A DNA stretch of 64,000 bases, from NCBI GenBank assembly GCA_036346355.1, contig CM070572.1, positions 11,415,001 through 11,479,000 of the forward strand, written 5' to 3'. The stretch is from Rhipidocladum racemiflorum. Lineage: Eukaryota > Streptophyta > Magnoliopsida > Poales > Poaceae. The translations under genes and the position numbers were made by a program. A model generated the notes under the pieces. It searched no databases and had not been told where the DNA came from. It saw only the letters and a list, made by a program, of their open reading frames with translations. This document shows positions 21,405-32,693 of the stretch, one piece after another (positions within the stretch are counted from its first letter, which is position 1; each line of letters begins with the position of its first letter).

Positions 21405-23440
21405 ACCCGTCTTCTTAAACCTCTAAAATTTGGGTGTTAAGCTCCCATCTAGGACTATAAACGAGTGAGCATGGCCTTTTAGACTTATAAAAACTGGAGC
21501 TGAGCTTGAGTTCCGCTTTTCCCTCGAGGTCAACAAGACCTCTCCACCATGCATTAGATAATTCCGTATTAACTAAGTCAGTTAGAGTGCGGTTCTTTCT
21601 TTTGGCAACCCAGTTAGATTGGGGGAAACATGGAGGCATCCTCTCATGGATGATACCATGATCTGCACATTATTGGGAGAATTCACTGGAGAAATACTCT
21701 CCACCACGATTCGACCTAACTCTTTTGATTTTTCTTTCCCGTTGATTCTCAACTTCTGCCTTATAGATTTTAAATTATATTAAAGCCCTAGCTTTTGTTT
21801 TTAAAAGATACACATAGCAAAATCCAGTCGCATCATCAATTAAAGTCATGAAGTATCTTTTTCCACCCTTTATCAACACACCATTCATCCCATAGATATC
21901 TGAATGTATGAGTTCTAATAGTGCCAAGTTTCTTTCCCCGGCTACCTTATGAAGCTTGCGAGGTTGCTTAGACTGCACACAACATTGGCACTTAAAACCT
22001 TTGACAATGAAAAAATTCAGAATTAATTTCATACTGGAAAGCCGAGATATAGAACCAAAATTAAGATGACATAGTCGTGAGTGCCAACCACTTGCCTCAC
22101 TACAAATAGAATTGTCGCAAAGATGATCCACAAATTTATTACAGATGTTCTCAAGGGAAAAAGCGGAACAAACCTTTATTGTTATAGCCTTTACCAATAA
22201 TAGTCCATACTTTGATATGACTACTTTATTTGACTCAAAACCAATTTATACCCATCTCTTCAAAGAAGGGAATCACCAACGAAATTCTTGTCGGTTAAAG
22301 GGACATGCTACACGTTATTTAGCCGCACGATCTTTCTCGAAATAAGCTTTAGATCTATTGTGCCAACACCAAGAACAAAAGCATGTGACCCATTCCCCAT
22401 CAACAGAGAGGAACCCCGAGCGACCTTGTAAGAAGAAAACTATGATACATCAGCACAAACATAAATATTAACCCCAGTATCAATCCACTAATTGGTAGAT
22501 TGACTAACCGAGAGAACAATGAGTAAATTACCATACCCAGGTGTCTCTGTCTCGGTATTGCCAATAGTCACATTGATAGATTTAGAGTTTTGTCCATGCT
22601 TATCCTTTTCTGGTTTGCGGCTCGGACATTTCTTTGCCCACTATCCAATCTCACCATACACAATGCAAGGCTTGTCATTCTGCTGCTTTTTCTTCTTAAA
22701 GTTGGTAGTCTGAACAGCTTTTTCCTTTTACTTGAACTTCCTAGAACAAGGAAGCTGCAAAAAAAAATAGTGTCGGATTGTCCCTCAACCACCTTTAGGT
22801 GCACATCCTTCGACCAAGCTTTCTCCTCAACATCAAGAGACGCAATCAGACTCTTAACAGATATTCCTTGCCTCTTGCATTTTAGAGATGTGGCAAAATT
22901 CCTCCACGAGGGAGGTAATTTGGCAATGATACACTAGCCACAAACTTGTCAGGTAACATGCACTTGAGGTGATTAAATTCCCTCACAATGAATTGAATCT
23001 CGTGAGCCTGTTCAACTACAGAACGGCCATCGGCCATTTTGTAGTCATGATATTGCTCCATAACATACAGTTCACTGCCAGCATCCAAGGCACTGAATTT
23101 ATTTTCGAGTGCCTCCCACGACTCCTTTGCGTCCAACATGTGCATATACACATCGCAAAGGTGGTCTCAAAGAACACATCCGACAAAAATTATGGTGGCA
23201 TTCTTAAACTCCTTTTCCTGCTCAACAGTAAGGGTTCCTTAAGGTTTGCTAGCGGCAGCCCAATAGACATTCATAGCTGTGAGCCATAGAATGCCTCGCG
23301 TCTACCATCTCTTAAAGTGAACACTGGTGAATTTATCCGATCTCATTGCCTTGGCAAATCTAGATACTTTCATCATATTCACCATTAAGAGCCTATCACG
23401 TTTTTGGATTGTTGGCATATTAGGTATACTAATGACGAAT
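21405..23440 (-). pseudogene. Ty1/copia gag-integrase remnant
   Basis: On the minus strand the order is: gag of the UBN2 type near 23151-22900 ('AKESWEALENKFSAL', 'EQAHEIQFIVREFNHL'), a decayed nucleocapsid region near 22800-22570, the GAG-pre-integrase block near 22120-21960 ('WHSRLCHLNFGSISRL', 'CVQSKQPRK'), the integrase core ('LELIHSDIYG', 'LIDDATGFCYVYLL') and its end near 21630 ('FPQSN.VAxRKNRTL'). Integrase lying upstream of the place where RT should be is the copia arrangement. RT, RNase H and the 3' LTR are missing because the element stops near 21400. Stops and shifts are frequent. Confidence 0.8.
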
Positions 23441-23449
23441 TTATTTCAA

Positions 23450-24278
23450 AAATAAACTATGACAATGATTGAAGATAGAACAGTGGGAATAAATAAACTA
23501 TACACTAGAAATATGCCAATTGTAATGTCTATCTTATGCATATTATTAGATGAATAGAAAATAGATGCAGTTCGCGTGTGTTACTGAGTTGACGCGAAGG
23601 CGTAGCCGAACCGGTAGTAGATGATGAAGAAGATCAGCAGACGATGTAGTCGAAGCCGATCATCAATGAAGAAACCAGCGAGTAGTATTTCCCAAAAACG
23701 TGATTCGCCCTCTCCCTGTGCAGGATCTCAAGGACAGACGTTTCGGAGACCTACTCTCTCAACAGTTGGTGCACGCCGGTGAAGGGATGGGGAAGGAGGC
23801 AACGTAGTACTGAGGGAAGGCAAAAGGTGAGAGGGGGGGTAGATCTGATCTCTGTTATGCATATATAACACACATAGAGAGAGACAGAGAGATAAACGTG
23901 GAGCACGATCCGAGTTGGTTACAGATTCATTCGCGCATTTAATTCCGCGTAAAAACCGCCACGATCGTAGTTAATATCGCGTTCATATAACTGTATTTAC
24001 CACTTTCCCATGCAACAAAAACTGCAAAAGAAGGCCCCGCCTGCCCTGGCGAGGTGAGGCGAGCACGCGTCCTCTTCTTCTCCCTCCTCTTCTCATGCTC
24101 TAGCAATGTGGAGGGAACCACCCCTTATAAGTTGGTCTCCATCCACCTCCACTAGCAATGTGGTACTGATCTCTTTTCATCTCTGTTTCACCAATGGGCC
24201 TTTGGGATCACCAATGGGCCTTCGGGATTTTTAGAAATTATTTGCGAACTAATGGGCCTAGCCCAAATAATTCCAACA
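23450..24278 (-). repeat. Probable 5' LTR and leader of the copia remnant
   Basis: In minus orientation the segment starts with TGTTGGAATTATTTGGGC at 24278, a common copia LTR start, and holds a TATATA motif near 23862. It leads directly into the gag remnant. The internal edge of the LTR and a primer-binding site were not found, so the left limit is a guess. Confidence 0.45.
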
Positions 24279-24279
24279 C

Positions 24280-25128
24280 AAGCAATGCGAGATGGTCCTA
24301 GTCGTCGGAATATTAACTATCTTAAGCTGGTGAATCCCGGCTCTCTCCACGCTTCCATACAGCTCGAGCATATTTTCCTCCAATCAGGTCGCTCCATCCT
24401 TCTCAGCCGACGAATTGCGTCCTGATCGGTGCAATGGATCTTTTCGAGTCCTGCCTTCAGTGCTTCGAGAGGCCTCCACGCAACGCGGCGTTTGCGCCCA
24501 AAGACCTCGAGGAGACGCTCTCCTCCCTCGCTCCCGCTTCCTTCAGCCGACCGCATCGTCGTCGCCTCCGCCGTTTATCCCATTCCCCTCTTAGACCCTG
24601 CTGCCTTGCACCTCTCCCCACACCCTCGAGCCTTCTCTCGTCTCGCCGCCTCCCTCCATTTGATGTCCTTTGGCTTGGCGTGGCCGCTACCGCCCTCTCT
24701 CTTGAGGTCAGGATCGCTGTTGCTTGAAAGGAGATCTGATGCCAGCCGGATTGGATCAACTTGGTTTTCACCGCCAGCCTAACAATCCTCCACACCGCCC
24801 TCCTTTCCGTCGCGTGCTTCGCCCTATCCCCGATTGCTCCACCACCTTGCCTTCCATGCTCGCCCCGTTCGCCCCCCCTCCCGCGTCGGCATGCCTTGCC
24901 TTCGTCCCATTGCCACGCCCCTCGTGCGCTTCGTCTGCCACCCCTTTTCCCGGCCACTCCATCGCTTGGCCGTGAGAAGGCTCGTCCGCCACCTCTCCTG
25001 CCAGCACGCCAGCCTCCCCCGCTTGGCCATCTTGCCTAAGAGTCCTCCGTGCCATCTCTTCCCCCGCAATTACTACAGCTATCGGCAAGTCATGCTTACT
25101 CCTCGCCTGGCATCCCTCGCCTCCTCCC
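24280..25128. other. GC-rich segment, origin unknown
   Basis: Open frames exist on both strands (for example 24429-24782 plus and 24457-24957 minus), but their translations are Arg/Pro/Ser-rich composition effects. One short frame, plus strand from 24434, starts 'MDLFESCLQCFERPPRN' and looks more protein-like. I do not recognise it. The stretch may belong to the same captured-fragment mosaic as 26.9-28.2 kb, from which it is separated only by the LTR at 25.1-26.9 kb. Confidence 0.3.
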
Positions 25129-25133
25129 CTTCG

Positions 25134-26865
25134 TGTTGATTCGGCTGCTGATAAAGCATCTAGGCCCGTAATTTTATTTGGTTTTGATAATTAATGACAA
25201 TAATGTTAATGGACTAACAATTCACTTGAGTTTGTGAGAATAGGTTAGTTCACCTTGAGGCGTAAACGATTGTGATATAAAGGAATCAAGAAAAGAAGTT
25301 CAAATACTCGAGGTTAACGTACAAGAGTTGTTAAAATCTTTTTATGTTTTTTTACCGATCTCGAAGTTAGAAGAAAAAGGTCAGATTAATAGACTAGATG
25401 TCGTACTATAAAGAGGGAGCAATGACTAGTAGCTTGATTTTTGATAAAGGTTTAAAATTGGCCTGGATCTTTTAAATCTCATACTAGAAAGCATTTAATC
25501 CCTGCCTTCTTTAGAGTTTCTGGAACTACCGACGTTTTTATTGCGGTAGTACCGCAAGGCGGTACTACCGAGTTTATTGTAGCAGTAGTTTTGTTCCAGA
25601 GAATGTTGTTTTCTAGATTTTTCAGATTTTCTCTGGGCTAGAGCTACTGCCGTTGTGAATGCGGTACTACCGCTCAGCGGTAGCATTGACTTTTTGAGTG
25701 GTAGCTAAATAACAGAGAGATACCTTTTCTGATTTATCTGGAAATGGTACTATCGTCGTACAAAATGCGGTACTACCGAAAGTCGGTAGTACAGGAGGTT
25801 CCGAGCGGTAGTTATTTTACAGAAAGAGGTATTTTTGGGGTTTTTGCTCTATTTCGAGTATCCGCACTACCGCAGTGTAAAAAGCGGTACTACCGGAGAT
25901 TGGTCATACTATGTTTAATATACCAGTAGTTATTTTACAAAGGAACCAATTTTTAAGCAAGATCGCAAATAAATTGTCGGTACTACTGCACTTTGAGTGC
26001 CGGTAGTACCGGACCTCTGTAACGGGCAAAAATGCCAGAGCATTCAATGCGTGTAGTCGACCACTGCGGGCGGATTTTCTTGAGGCGGTACTACCGGCTT
26101 TTAGCTTGCGGTAGTACCGCAAGTGCTGAATTTTTCAATATTTTTCCCCAACAGCTAGAATTATTGGTGGAGGCTATAAATACCTCCACATCTACATCCA
26201 TAGAGCTTCTTTGTGACTAATTGAATACTCTTGAGCTCTATCAAGTCTTATTTATCCTATTTACATTAATTTCATCTCTTGAGAGGAGTTAGAAGCATTC
26301 AAGTGTATTAATAGTTTTTGAGCCAATTGCAAACCTAAATCAACCTCAAGTGAGTATCAATTCTCTATTCTCTTGGAGGTTGTCACCTCCTAGATGATTT
26401 GGAGGCGTAGAACCGGTGATCTTCTTAACAGAGATTATGAGAAGTCTGGTCGGTTGTGAAGGCACGGAGCTCGCCTACTGGGAGTGGGGAAAAGCTACTT
26501 CTAGTAATCGAGGAAGGCTTAATTGCGCAAAGGAGCAGGCTTGAAGTGAGTCAAACTACCTCAACGTGGAGTAGGGGAGACCAACAAGTCTCCGATACCA
26601 TGGGATAAATTCGTGCATCATCTTTTGTGGTTTGCAATCTTCTTGTTCTCAACTTAATCACTAGTAATTCTAACATACTTTAGAGTGATCATTTATTTAG
26701 AATTGTTAGATTGCATAGACTTAGTATCATTGGCGCATCTTAGCGAAACCTAGAAGTTTTAGGTCTTAATTGTTAAAATTCTTTTTTCTAGTATTATTAG
26801 ATTGTTAGAGTAATTAGAGTTAAAAATTTTAAAATCCTCCTATTCGCCCCCTCTGGTTGGTTATC
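25134..26865 (+). mobile_element. Probable solo LTR (about 1.7 kb)
   Basis: The block starts TGTTGATTCGG, shows the 'TTTATTTGGTTTTGATAATTAATGACAA' type of sequence seen near the start of long grass LTRs, and has a TATA box (GGCTATAAATACC near 26171). It ends with the '...CCTATTCGCCCCCTCTGGTTGG' signature common at the 3' end of such LTRs. CTTCG lies directly before it (25129-25133) and again right after it (26866-26870), consistent with a 5-bp duplication, although the terminal CA is not clear. No internal coding region or second LTR is present. Confidence 0.6.
25535..26125. repeat. Cluster of GCGGTACTACCGC palindromes
   Basis: About a dozen copies or near-copies of GCGGTACTACCGC and its partner GCGGTAGTACCGC lie in the upstream half of the LTR. 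They are often paired head to head a few to 25 bases apart, so adjacent pairs can form stem-loops. Confidence 0.75.
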
Positions 26866-26929
26866 CTTCGTCTGTGTGACGGCATTGATTCGACAGCGGG
26901 GGAGATGAGATTGACCTTCCGTGAGGTGG

Positions 26930-27185
26930 ATCCGCCATAGGCCATATGGGAGTCTGGATCGAACGAAGGCTGCATGCGGACGAGCGGAGCGGCCACAGCT
27001 TTGCGACGAGGCACCTCTTGGCGATGCTGCTTCGCTCCCGCGAGTGGCAGGTGCACGTGGTCGACTTACACCCTGCCATTGCGCTCGACCGCAACGAGCA
27101 GGAGGGGATAATCCTCGGCGCCGCTCTCCGCGAGGGCCAAGCTGCCTATGCCCCCACCAACCTTCGCGACAAGGCTTAGGTCTCG
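26930..27185 (+). pseudogene. Sterol 3-dehydrogenase-like exon fragment
   Basis: The plus frame encodes 'HSFATRHLLAMLLRSREWQVHVVDLHPAIALD' and 'GAALREGQAAYAPTNLRDKA'. This resembles the N-terminal Rossmann segment of plant sterol-4-alpha-carboxylate 3-dehydrogenases (3-beta-HSD/D type), where a 'GGRGFAARHLVxMLL' motif is expected. The glycine motif here is degraded to 'SGHSFATRHL'. A stop follows directly. No further exons of that gene are present. It is one of several unrelated fragments in this stretch. Confidence 0.6.
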
Positions 27186-27604
27186 CCAGTGTCTGATCCC
27201 CCTATTTGCTTCCCAGATCATCTCAACCTTTTGGATTGTATGAGCTTACGGGTCGCTCTGGAAGTAGTTTAGGATAGCTTGATGTGATCTCATCTCAACT
27301 TTTTGGATTCAAGTTTCGGGAACCAGCTTTACGAGACTATTATCTCTCTAATGGATCTTAATGTAATACCAGTATTTAACAAGAATGATGCCATCGGTAC
27401 TAGGTGACAACCATACAAGATGTGTTCTCTTTAAAACTTCACCTTGCGCACCTAAACTTCAACCTTTTGTGCTTTGCTAATGTGATCTGTGCACTTGGGA
27501 GTCTAATTGATGGATACGCATGAACCTTTTCAGTTCTCACTAAAAATGACAACCGACACATTCTTAGCATTTTCACTTTACTGGTTGTAACAATTAACTT
27601 AATG

Positions 27605-27895
27605 TGTAGGATTTATCCGGTATATTCTGGGGTAATGATAATTTGGCCAGACTGTTGGCAGAGGAGCTGAATGTTGATCTGCTTATCATGTTTAGTGATG
27701 TGGAGGGACTATATAGCACTCTATCGACTGATCCTCAATCAAAGATGTTCCAGACGTACATTAATAAAATACATAGGAAACTAATTAATTTCACGGAGAA
27801 GTTTTGTGTAGGGGGAGGTGGTATGTAGTCTAAAGTAGCGGTTGTTGTTATTGCTTCATGAAAGGGCATTCCTGTTGTGATTGCAAGGTGAGTAC
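27605..27895 (+). pseudogene. P5CS-like (glutamate 5-kinase domain) exon fragment
   Basis: The frame reads 'GIFWGNDNLARLLAEELNVDLLIMFSDVEGLYS', then 'DPQSKMFQTYINKIHRKLINF', then 'GGGGM', an in-frame TAG, and after it 'SKVAVVVIAS...GIPVVIA'. This follows the amino-acid-kinase domain of plant delta-1-pyrroline-5-carboxylate synthetase, including the acidic 'SDVEGLY' block and the glycine-rich 'GRGGM' substrate loop. Stops and the missing remainder of the protein show it is a fragment. It begins after an AG near 27609, as if a spliced or genomic exon were captured. Confidence 0.75.
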
Positions 27896-28059
27896 TTTTT
27901 TGCTGCTACCATAGCATGAAATGTAGTCGCATGCACATATATTAAATATCGCTATAACATGACATACTACAACAGCACATTCTATGTTTCCCATTTTAAG
28001 AATGCTATATTGTACATTATGATATTTGCATGACGAACATTAGTTTTTTTATTCAAACT

Positions 28060-28165
28060 TTAGGGCTTCTATGTTCATGATGGGGATCACTATATTATTT
28101 AGGAGCTGATGGAGAAGGGATCATTGGAGAAACAGCTGCATAGTATTGTCTTCTATGATTGGCCT
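28060..28165 (+). pseudogene. Possible protein-kinase exon fragment
   Basis: A short frame reads 'GFYVHDGDHYII*ELMEKGSLEKQLHS'. This is close to the hinge (subdomain V) of plant receptor-like kinases, where 'LVYELMEKGSLEKHL' is common. Only about 30 residues can be compared and a stop interrupts them. If right, it is the third unrelated gene piece within 1.3 kb. Confidence 0.35.
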
Positions 28166-28718
28166 TGTTACTTAATGGCTGCAGCTCCGCCTTGAGATCA
28201 TCCAGACTATCAACTTGTGATATATCTTCTGATTGTCTTCAGGGCCTTCACATGGATCAGTTGAGCTGCCACATTTGGACGAAGATTACACTAGACACGA
28301 CGAGGTTCTTATGATCTTATCCCTGATTCATTCATGTCACATAATTCTGTTGGTGAACATCCTCCCTTCTTTGGCCATTAGTTTCCAGAGCCTATATTAC
28401 AGATCTTGGTGATATGCTCGAACGACGGTGCGGCTACATCTTCAGGTACGCCAAGCTCTCTTACAGCATGCTGTTCGTTCTTTCTTACCAGCATTCGAGT
28501 ATGATTCTTGTTTTATGCACCATATCTTACTAATCCTTTTATCTTTATAATTATTAATCAAACACACCCATCAGCCGCAGGCGAGTGACTGCTCCTTGCC
28601 TTGACATGGACGATATATGTAAAAGGGAGGATGCCAGGGGCAGCTGCATGTGGACTTGCATGAGATGATGCACTGACGTGAACGATGCAACAAGGAATTA
28701 AGGCTTAGAACTGCAGAG

Positions 28719-29332
28719 TAGTGCTGGGAGAATGGGCCGGGCCGGTTGGGCTGGCACGAGCACGGCCCGAAAAAACAGGCCCAAAGCCCGACCCGGCACG
28801 AATAGCAGATGGGCCGTGCCAGCCCGGCCCGACACCCGTGCCCGTGCCGTGCCTCAAAACGGGGCACGCCGTGCCGCCCGGCCCGGCCCGATGCACCGTG
28901 CCGTGCTTGGGCCGGCCCGGCACGAAAAATGGCCCGGTCCATTCTTCTAACACTAGCTAGCTCTTGGACGGCATGTACATATGGTGAATCATACCTATTG
29001 TTGATTAGTGGAGTACTAGCAAGTGCTAGAGTATAATAATGAGTGTAGCACTAAACAACTAGCACTAATTATCTGCTTGATGGGACAAAAGGAAGGTAGA
29101 ACCACAAAAGAGAAGGAATTTTTGATATCAATCGATCGCGGCCGTGCTTGGCAAGACGGCCCGATCGAGGCACGACGTGCTTCTGGGCCGGGCCGGGCCT
29201 AGGTTTGTGCACATCGGGCCAGCACGGCACGGCACGTACAAAACAATGGGCCGTGTCGGCCCGATGCATTTAGGCCCGAGGCACGACGGGCTTGGGCCGT
29301 GCCGGCACGGCACGGCCCAACTCCCAGCACTA
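28719..29332. mobile_element. Non-autonomous hAT element with perfect 8-bp duplication
   Basis: 614 bp, with termini TAGTGCTGGGAG...CTCCCAGCACTA and an exact 8-bp duplication CTGCAGAG (28711-28718 and 29333-29340). Subterminal regions (28740-28940 and 29140-29325) are dense in GGCCCG/GGCACG motifs in opposite orientation. The core (28960-29110) is AT-rich. No transposase is encoded. The exact duplication suggests recent insertion. Confidence 0.93.
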
Positions 29333-29340
29333 CTGCAGAG

Positions 29341-29897
29341 CAAAGCACTTAATTTGGCTCAAGGGCAACGAGGCAACACACAGGTTTACGGTGGCACTAG
29401 AGCTCGAGAAGAGGTCGCCGTTGGCGGTGGGAGCCAGCAACGACGAGGACGACCTTCCGGCGGCGCTTTAACCGAGGAAGTGACGACAATTGCACCAGCG
29501 AGACGGAGGAGCCTGGCAAGGGCGGCGAAGGAGGTGGCACTGGAGCCCGTGGCGCACGACAGTGGTGGTGTGGGTAGAGCTAGGGCCGCCGGCCACCCAT
29601 ATATGCTACAGTGCTGGCCGCATGAGCCAAGACTTGTTTGACCCAACCAATTGTCCTCTTTTTCTTTTAATTTACATTCATATTCGGAGATGATAGAGCC
29701 TGGAATATTGGCTTTTTTTGGTAAGGGAAAAATATTAGGAAGATTATTTCCTTTATCTTATAATATCAACTTTCAGAGTCCGGCTCATGTGCAGGGTGCC
29801 TTGCATATATTATATGCAGGACCATTCAGACTATGGCACGTGCCCTACTGGATTATGGAAGCCTAACAAACCGGAGTATTGCTTAACGGAAGAAGCT
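29341..29897. other. Intergenic stretch, no supported gene
   Basis: A GC-rich part (29380-29620) has open frames on both strands with no family resemblance. From 29640 it is AT-rich and non-coding. Nothing here supports a gene model. Confidence 0.4.
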
Positions 29898-29900
29898 TAA

Positions 29901-30167
29901 GGCCCAGTTCGTTTCAGCTTTTGGATTATAGATTATGGATTATGGGAGAAGCTGTTTCTGATTATGGGAGAATCAGACCGAACTAGCTATGACTTCTAGG
30001 TTTCGGATCGAGCTGGCAAGAATCTGTGAGAATCAGGTTTCAGCCAGATTTTGGTTCTATTCAGAAAACAGTTTCTGATTCCCAGAGAAGCTGTCTAGAA
30101 TCCTTCTGTTCGGCAAATAATCTGTTTTTTTAGCAGAAGTTGTTCAAAAGCTGAAACGAACGGGGCC
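29901..30167. mobile_element. Tourist-like MITE
   Basis: 267 bp with inverted ends GGCCCAGTTCGTTTCAGCTTTT...AAAAGCTGAAACGAACGGGGCC and a 3-bp TAA duplication (29898-29900, 30168-30170). A TAA/TTA duplication is the mark of the PIF/Harbinger-derived Tourist group. Confidence 0.88.
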
Positions 30168-30179
30168 TAATTATCTGCA

Positions 30180-31273
30180 ATATAATCCTACCTATTGTTG
30201 TATGAAATTGGATTTTTATCAAATTTTTAAAAAAGAAAAGCAAAAAGGAAAGGACTGCTGGGGCAACTGACCCAGCAGGGCCCATTAGGCTGGGCCAGCC
30301 TAGCTGAGGCTAAAGCACCTCTTCGGTGCCCTAGCCCCGGTAGCAGGCGAGAGCGAGTCAGAAGGGGAGGGGGGGGGGGAGGGAGGCGATGGTGGTGGCT
30401 ATTGCATCGTGCGACAGCGTCTAGTGGCGCTCCTGATGGCTCTTTCTCTGGCTCTTCCTCCTCCCATGCTCCTTTAAAATCTGAGGTTCGTGTTCCTCTT
30501 TATAGAGAAGAGCAGCGGTGTGATTTCCACCCTTATGTAAAATCCCTAATCCCTTCCAATCCGTGTGTTATCCAGCTATATTCTTGGACACTCAACGTCC
30601 TCGTGTGATCTTCGGCCTCGATCTATAATCATTCATCTCGTGGATGCCTTTTTGTGAGTAACACGAGGTGTTTGTAATCGATTGCTAAGGATCGGCGATT
30701 TGAGGGCTTCGTGGTGTGCTTGTTCTTCTTTTTGTTATTGAGTCACTGATCTGATCTTGCTAATTGTTTGAGTGGCTCGGCTCAGTGGTGATTTGGAGCT
30801 CGGTTTGGCTTTGCCTTATTGTGTACCAAGTCCTTCGTGACTTGCTTGACGAGGTCATCTTCCTTGGCTAGGGAGTTGCTTTTGTAGCTCTAAGCAGCCT
30901 CGGCTACATCTCAGGACTGTTTGGTGAAATGCCTCACTCGGTGGTTTGCGACTTTGTATCTCTAAAACATTCGCTCGTGAGTCCGTGGCATTACAACAGT
31001 GATATTGTTTTATGGGACATCGTCTTTAACGAGCCTAGCCTTTTACACTGACAACCAGTTAGCGCTCTGTGAATAATTTTGATTTTCAGTCTTTATTGTT
31101 TGTATGCAAAGGTGATGAATATTATCTGTTCTGGGACTTTGCATGTCGGGGTGGCTATTGCTTGATGAGGATTGGATTAAGAGAGACAATTTGTCACAAT
31201 ATATATTCAATTTTCAGAATTTGAGTTTCTTCTCTAATTGATTAATTCAATTGCTTTCTTGTTATTTATTCGG

Positions 31274-31276
<3 letters not shown>
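30180..31276. other. Intergenic stretch, no supported gene
   Basis: Contains a short G-rich run (30363-30385) and sequence resembling an untranslated leader around 30400-31100. No open frame of note or splice-consistent exons were found. It may be part of an old LTR, but I saw no matching second copy. Confidence 0.35.

Positions 31277-31320
<44 letters not shown>
31277..31320. repeat. (TA)n microsatellite
   Basis: Uninterrupted AT dinucleotides over 44 bases, directly abutting the foldback element that follows. Confidence 0.95.
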
Positions 31321-31324
<4 letters not shown>

Positions 31325-31735
31325 ATTGCTAGTGTACTATCGATAGTACAGATCCTCCGTGCTATAGCACTGTGTTTGCAAAATTCGAAGATTTGTTGTT
31401 GATCCAAATAAGATTATGTTCATCTCATTGAAATCTCACTACCCACCAAATTTTATATTTTTTGAATTTTTTCTCATATTTATTTTGTATTTTTCAAAAC
31501 CAGCTTCATTGGACGCCCCACAACTAATTAGATCGTGGATTTTGAAAAATACAAAACAAAATAAATAGGAGAAAAAATTCAAAAAATATAAAATTTGGTG
31601 GGTAGTGAGATTTCAATGAGATGAACATAATGCACGGTTTGGATCAACAATTTCGTTTTCGAATTTTGCAAACACAGCGCTATAGCACGGATGATCTGTA
31701 CTATCGATAGTACACTAGCAATCATCTATATATCT
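31321..31735. mobile_element. Foldback MITE in a (TA)n array, Micron-like
   Basis: Two arms of about 190 bp are near-perfect inverted copies (left from 31323, right ending about 31733) around a loop of roughly 30-40 bases. Each arm begins GGATTGCTAGTGTACTATCG and contains the palindrome TACTATCGATAGTA. TA repeats lie on both sides. Elements of about 400 bp sitting between (TA)n tracts match the description of the rice Micron family, which targets microsatellites. The family assignment is from memory. Confidence 0.75.
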
Positions 31736-31750
31736 ATATATATATATATA

Positions 31751-32108
31751 GGAAAATGGTTCCATACTCTTAGGAGTATGTACTCCTACTCTCAATATAC
31801 TGCATAAATGATATTGTTATAAGTATACTCTAATATTAATTATAAGATACTCCAAAGTGAATTCCACGAAAAATTTCATCGAAATCCACCATTTATAGCA
31901 TAATTTGTTTATATACTCTTTTTACACATGGAAAAGGGTATATAATAAAAAATAAACGTCTCCCATGAAATTTTTTCATTCATGCCGTATTGAAGTATCT
32001 TAGAATTATTATTGGAGTATACTGAAAGTGATAAAGGAGTATAACACGTTCGTTTAAGTGGTATACTGAAGGTGGGAGTATATACTCCCAACAAGATTTA
32101 AAAGGCTT

Positions 32109-32110
<2 letters not shown>
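31751..32110. mobile_element. Second (TA)n-flanked inverted-repeat element
   Basis: 360 bp starting GGAAAATGGTTCC and ending GGCTTCC, with related inverted ends (left '...CTTAGGAGTATGTACTCCT', right complement '...GTTGGGAGTATATACTCCC'). TA repeats are on both sides. The internal inverted similarity is much weaker than in its neighbour, and its sequence is different. It encodes nothing. Confidence 0.6.

Positions 32111-32185
<75 letters not shown>
32111..32185. repeat. (TA)n microsatellite
   Basis: 75 bases of uninterrupted TA dinucleotides, bounding the right side of the second element. Confidence 0.95.
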
Positions 32186-32189
<4 letters not shown>

Positions 32190-32328
32190 TATGCAATTTC
32201 TGCAGTTACATTCAAAATTGTTATAGCATGATCAGTAATCCTTTTCCTATATATGATCTGTTTGTGTAATCAATTAATTGTGATTCATATTAATTCATCA
32301 AGTATTGAAATCTGTTTTGGTAAACCTG

Positions 32329-32420
32329 TTTAGGTTGTCATAAATTAGTCCGTGATCCTGTCCTTAGTGTGATGTTTAGGTTGTCATAAATTAGTCCATG
32401 ATCCTGTCCTTAGTGTGATG
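32329..32420. repeat. 46-bp tandem duplication
   Basis: Two adjacent copies (32329-32374, 32375-32420) starting TTTAGGTTGTCATAAATTAG differ by one base (CCGTG versus CCATG). Confidence 0.9.
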
Positions 32421-32693
32421 AGATCTTTTAATTAAGGCATTCCAACACCCGAGAGCAATCTATAATCAACTTGAGCTTTTCTAGCTAGTTGAAAGCCACC
32501 GTTAACTGTTTATTGTCATACACATGCTTAGATACTTGATTATGAGCTGTTCTTATGCTTTGATATTAAATAATATCATATTTCAGTATCTATGCTTTTA
32601 TTATTACTTCGTTATTCTTTGGTTGTTAATTATGCTTGAATTAAAGTATTTTTTTTTGTTGCTAATACCGTGTTCTTTCTGACATGTATTACA

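Noticed and set aside
24429..25088. Overlapping open frames on both strands
   Set aside because: High GC removes stops in all frames. No conserved motif, so no gene is called.
28721..28960. Open frames on both strands rich in Gly, Pro, Ala and Arg
   Set aside because: They lie in the GGCCCG/GGCACG subterminal repeats of the hAT element.
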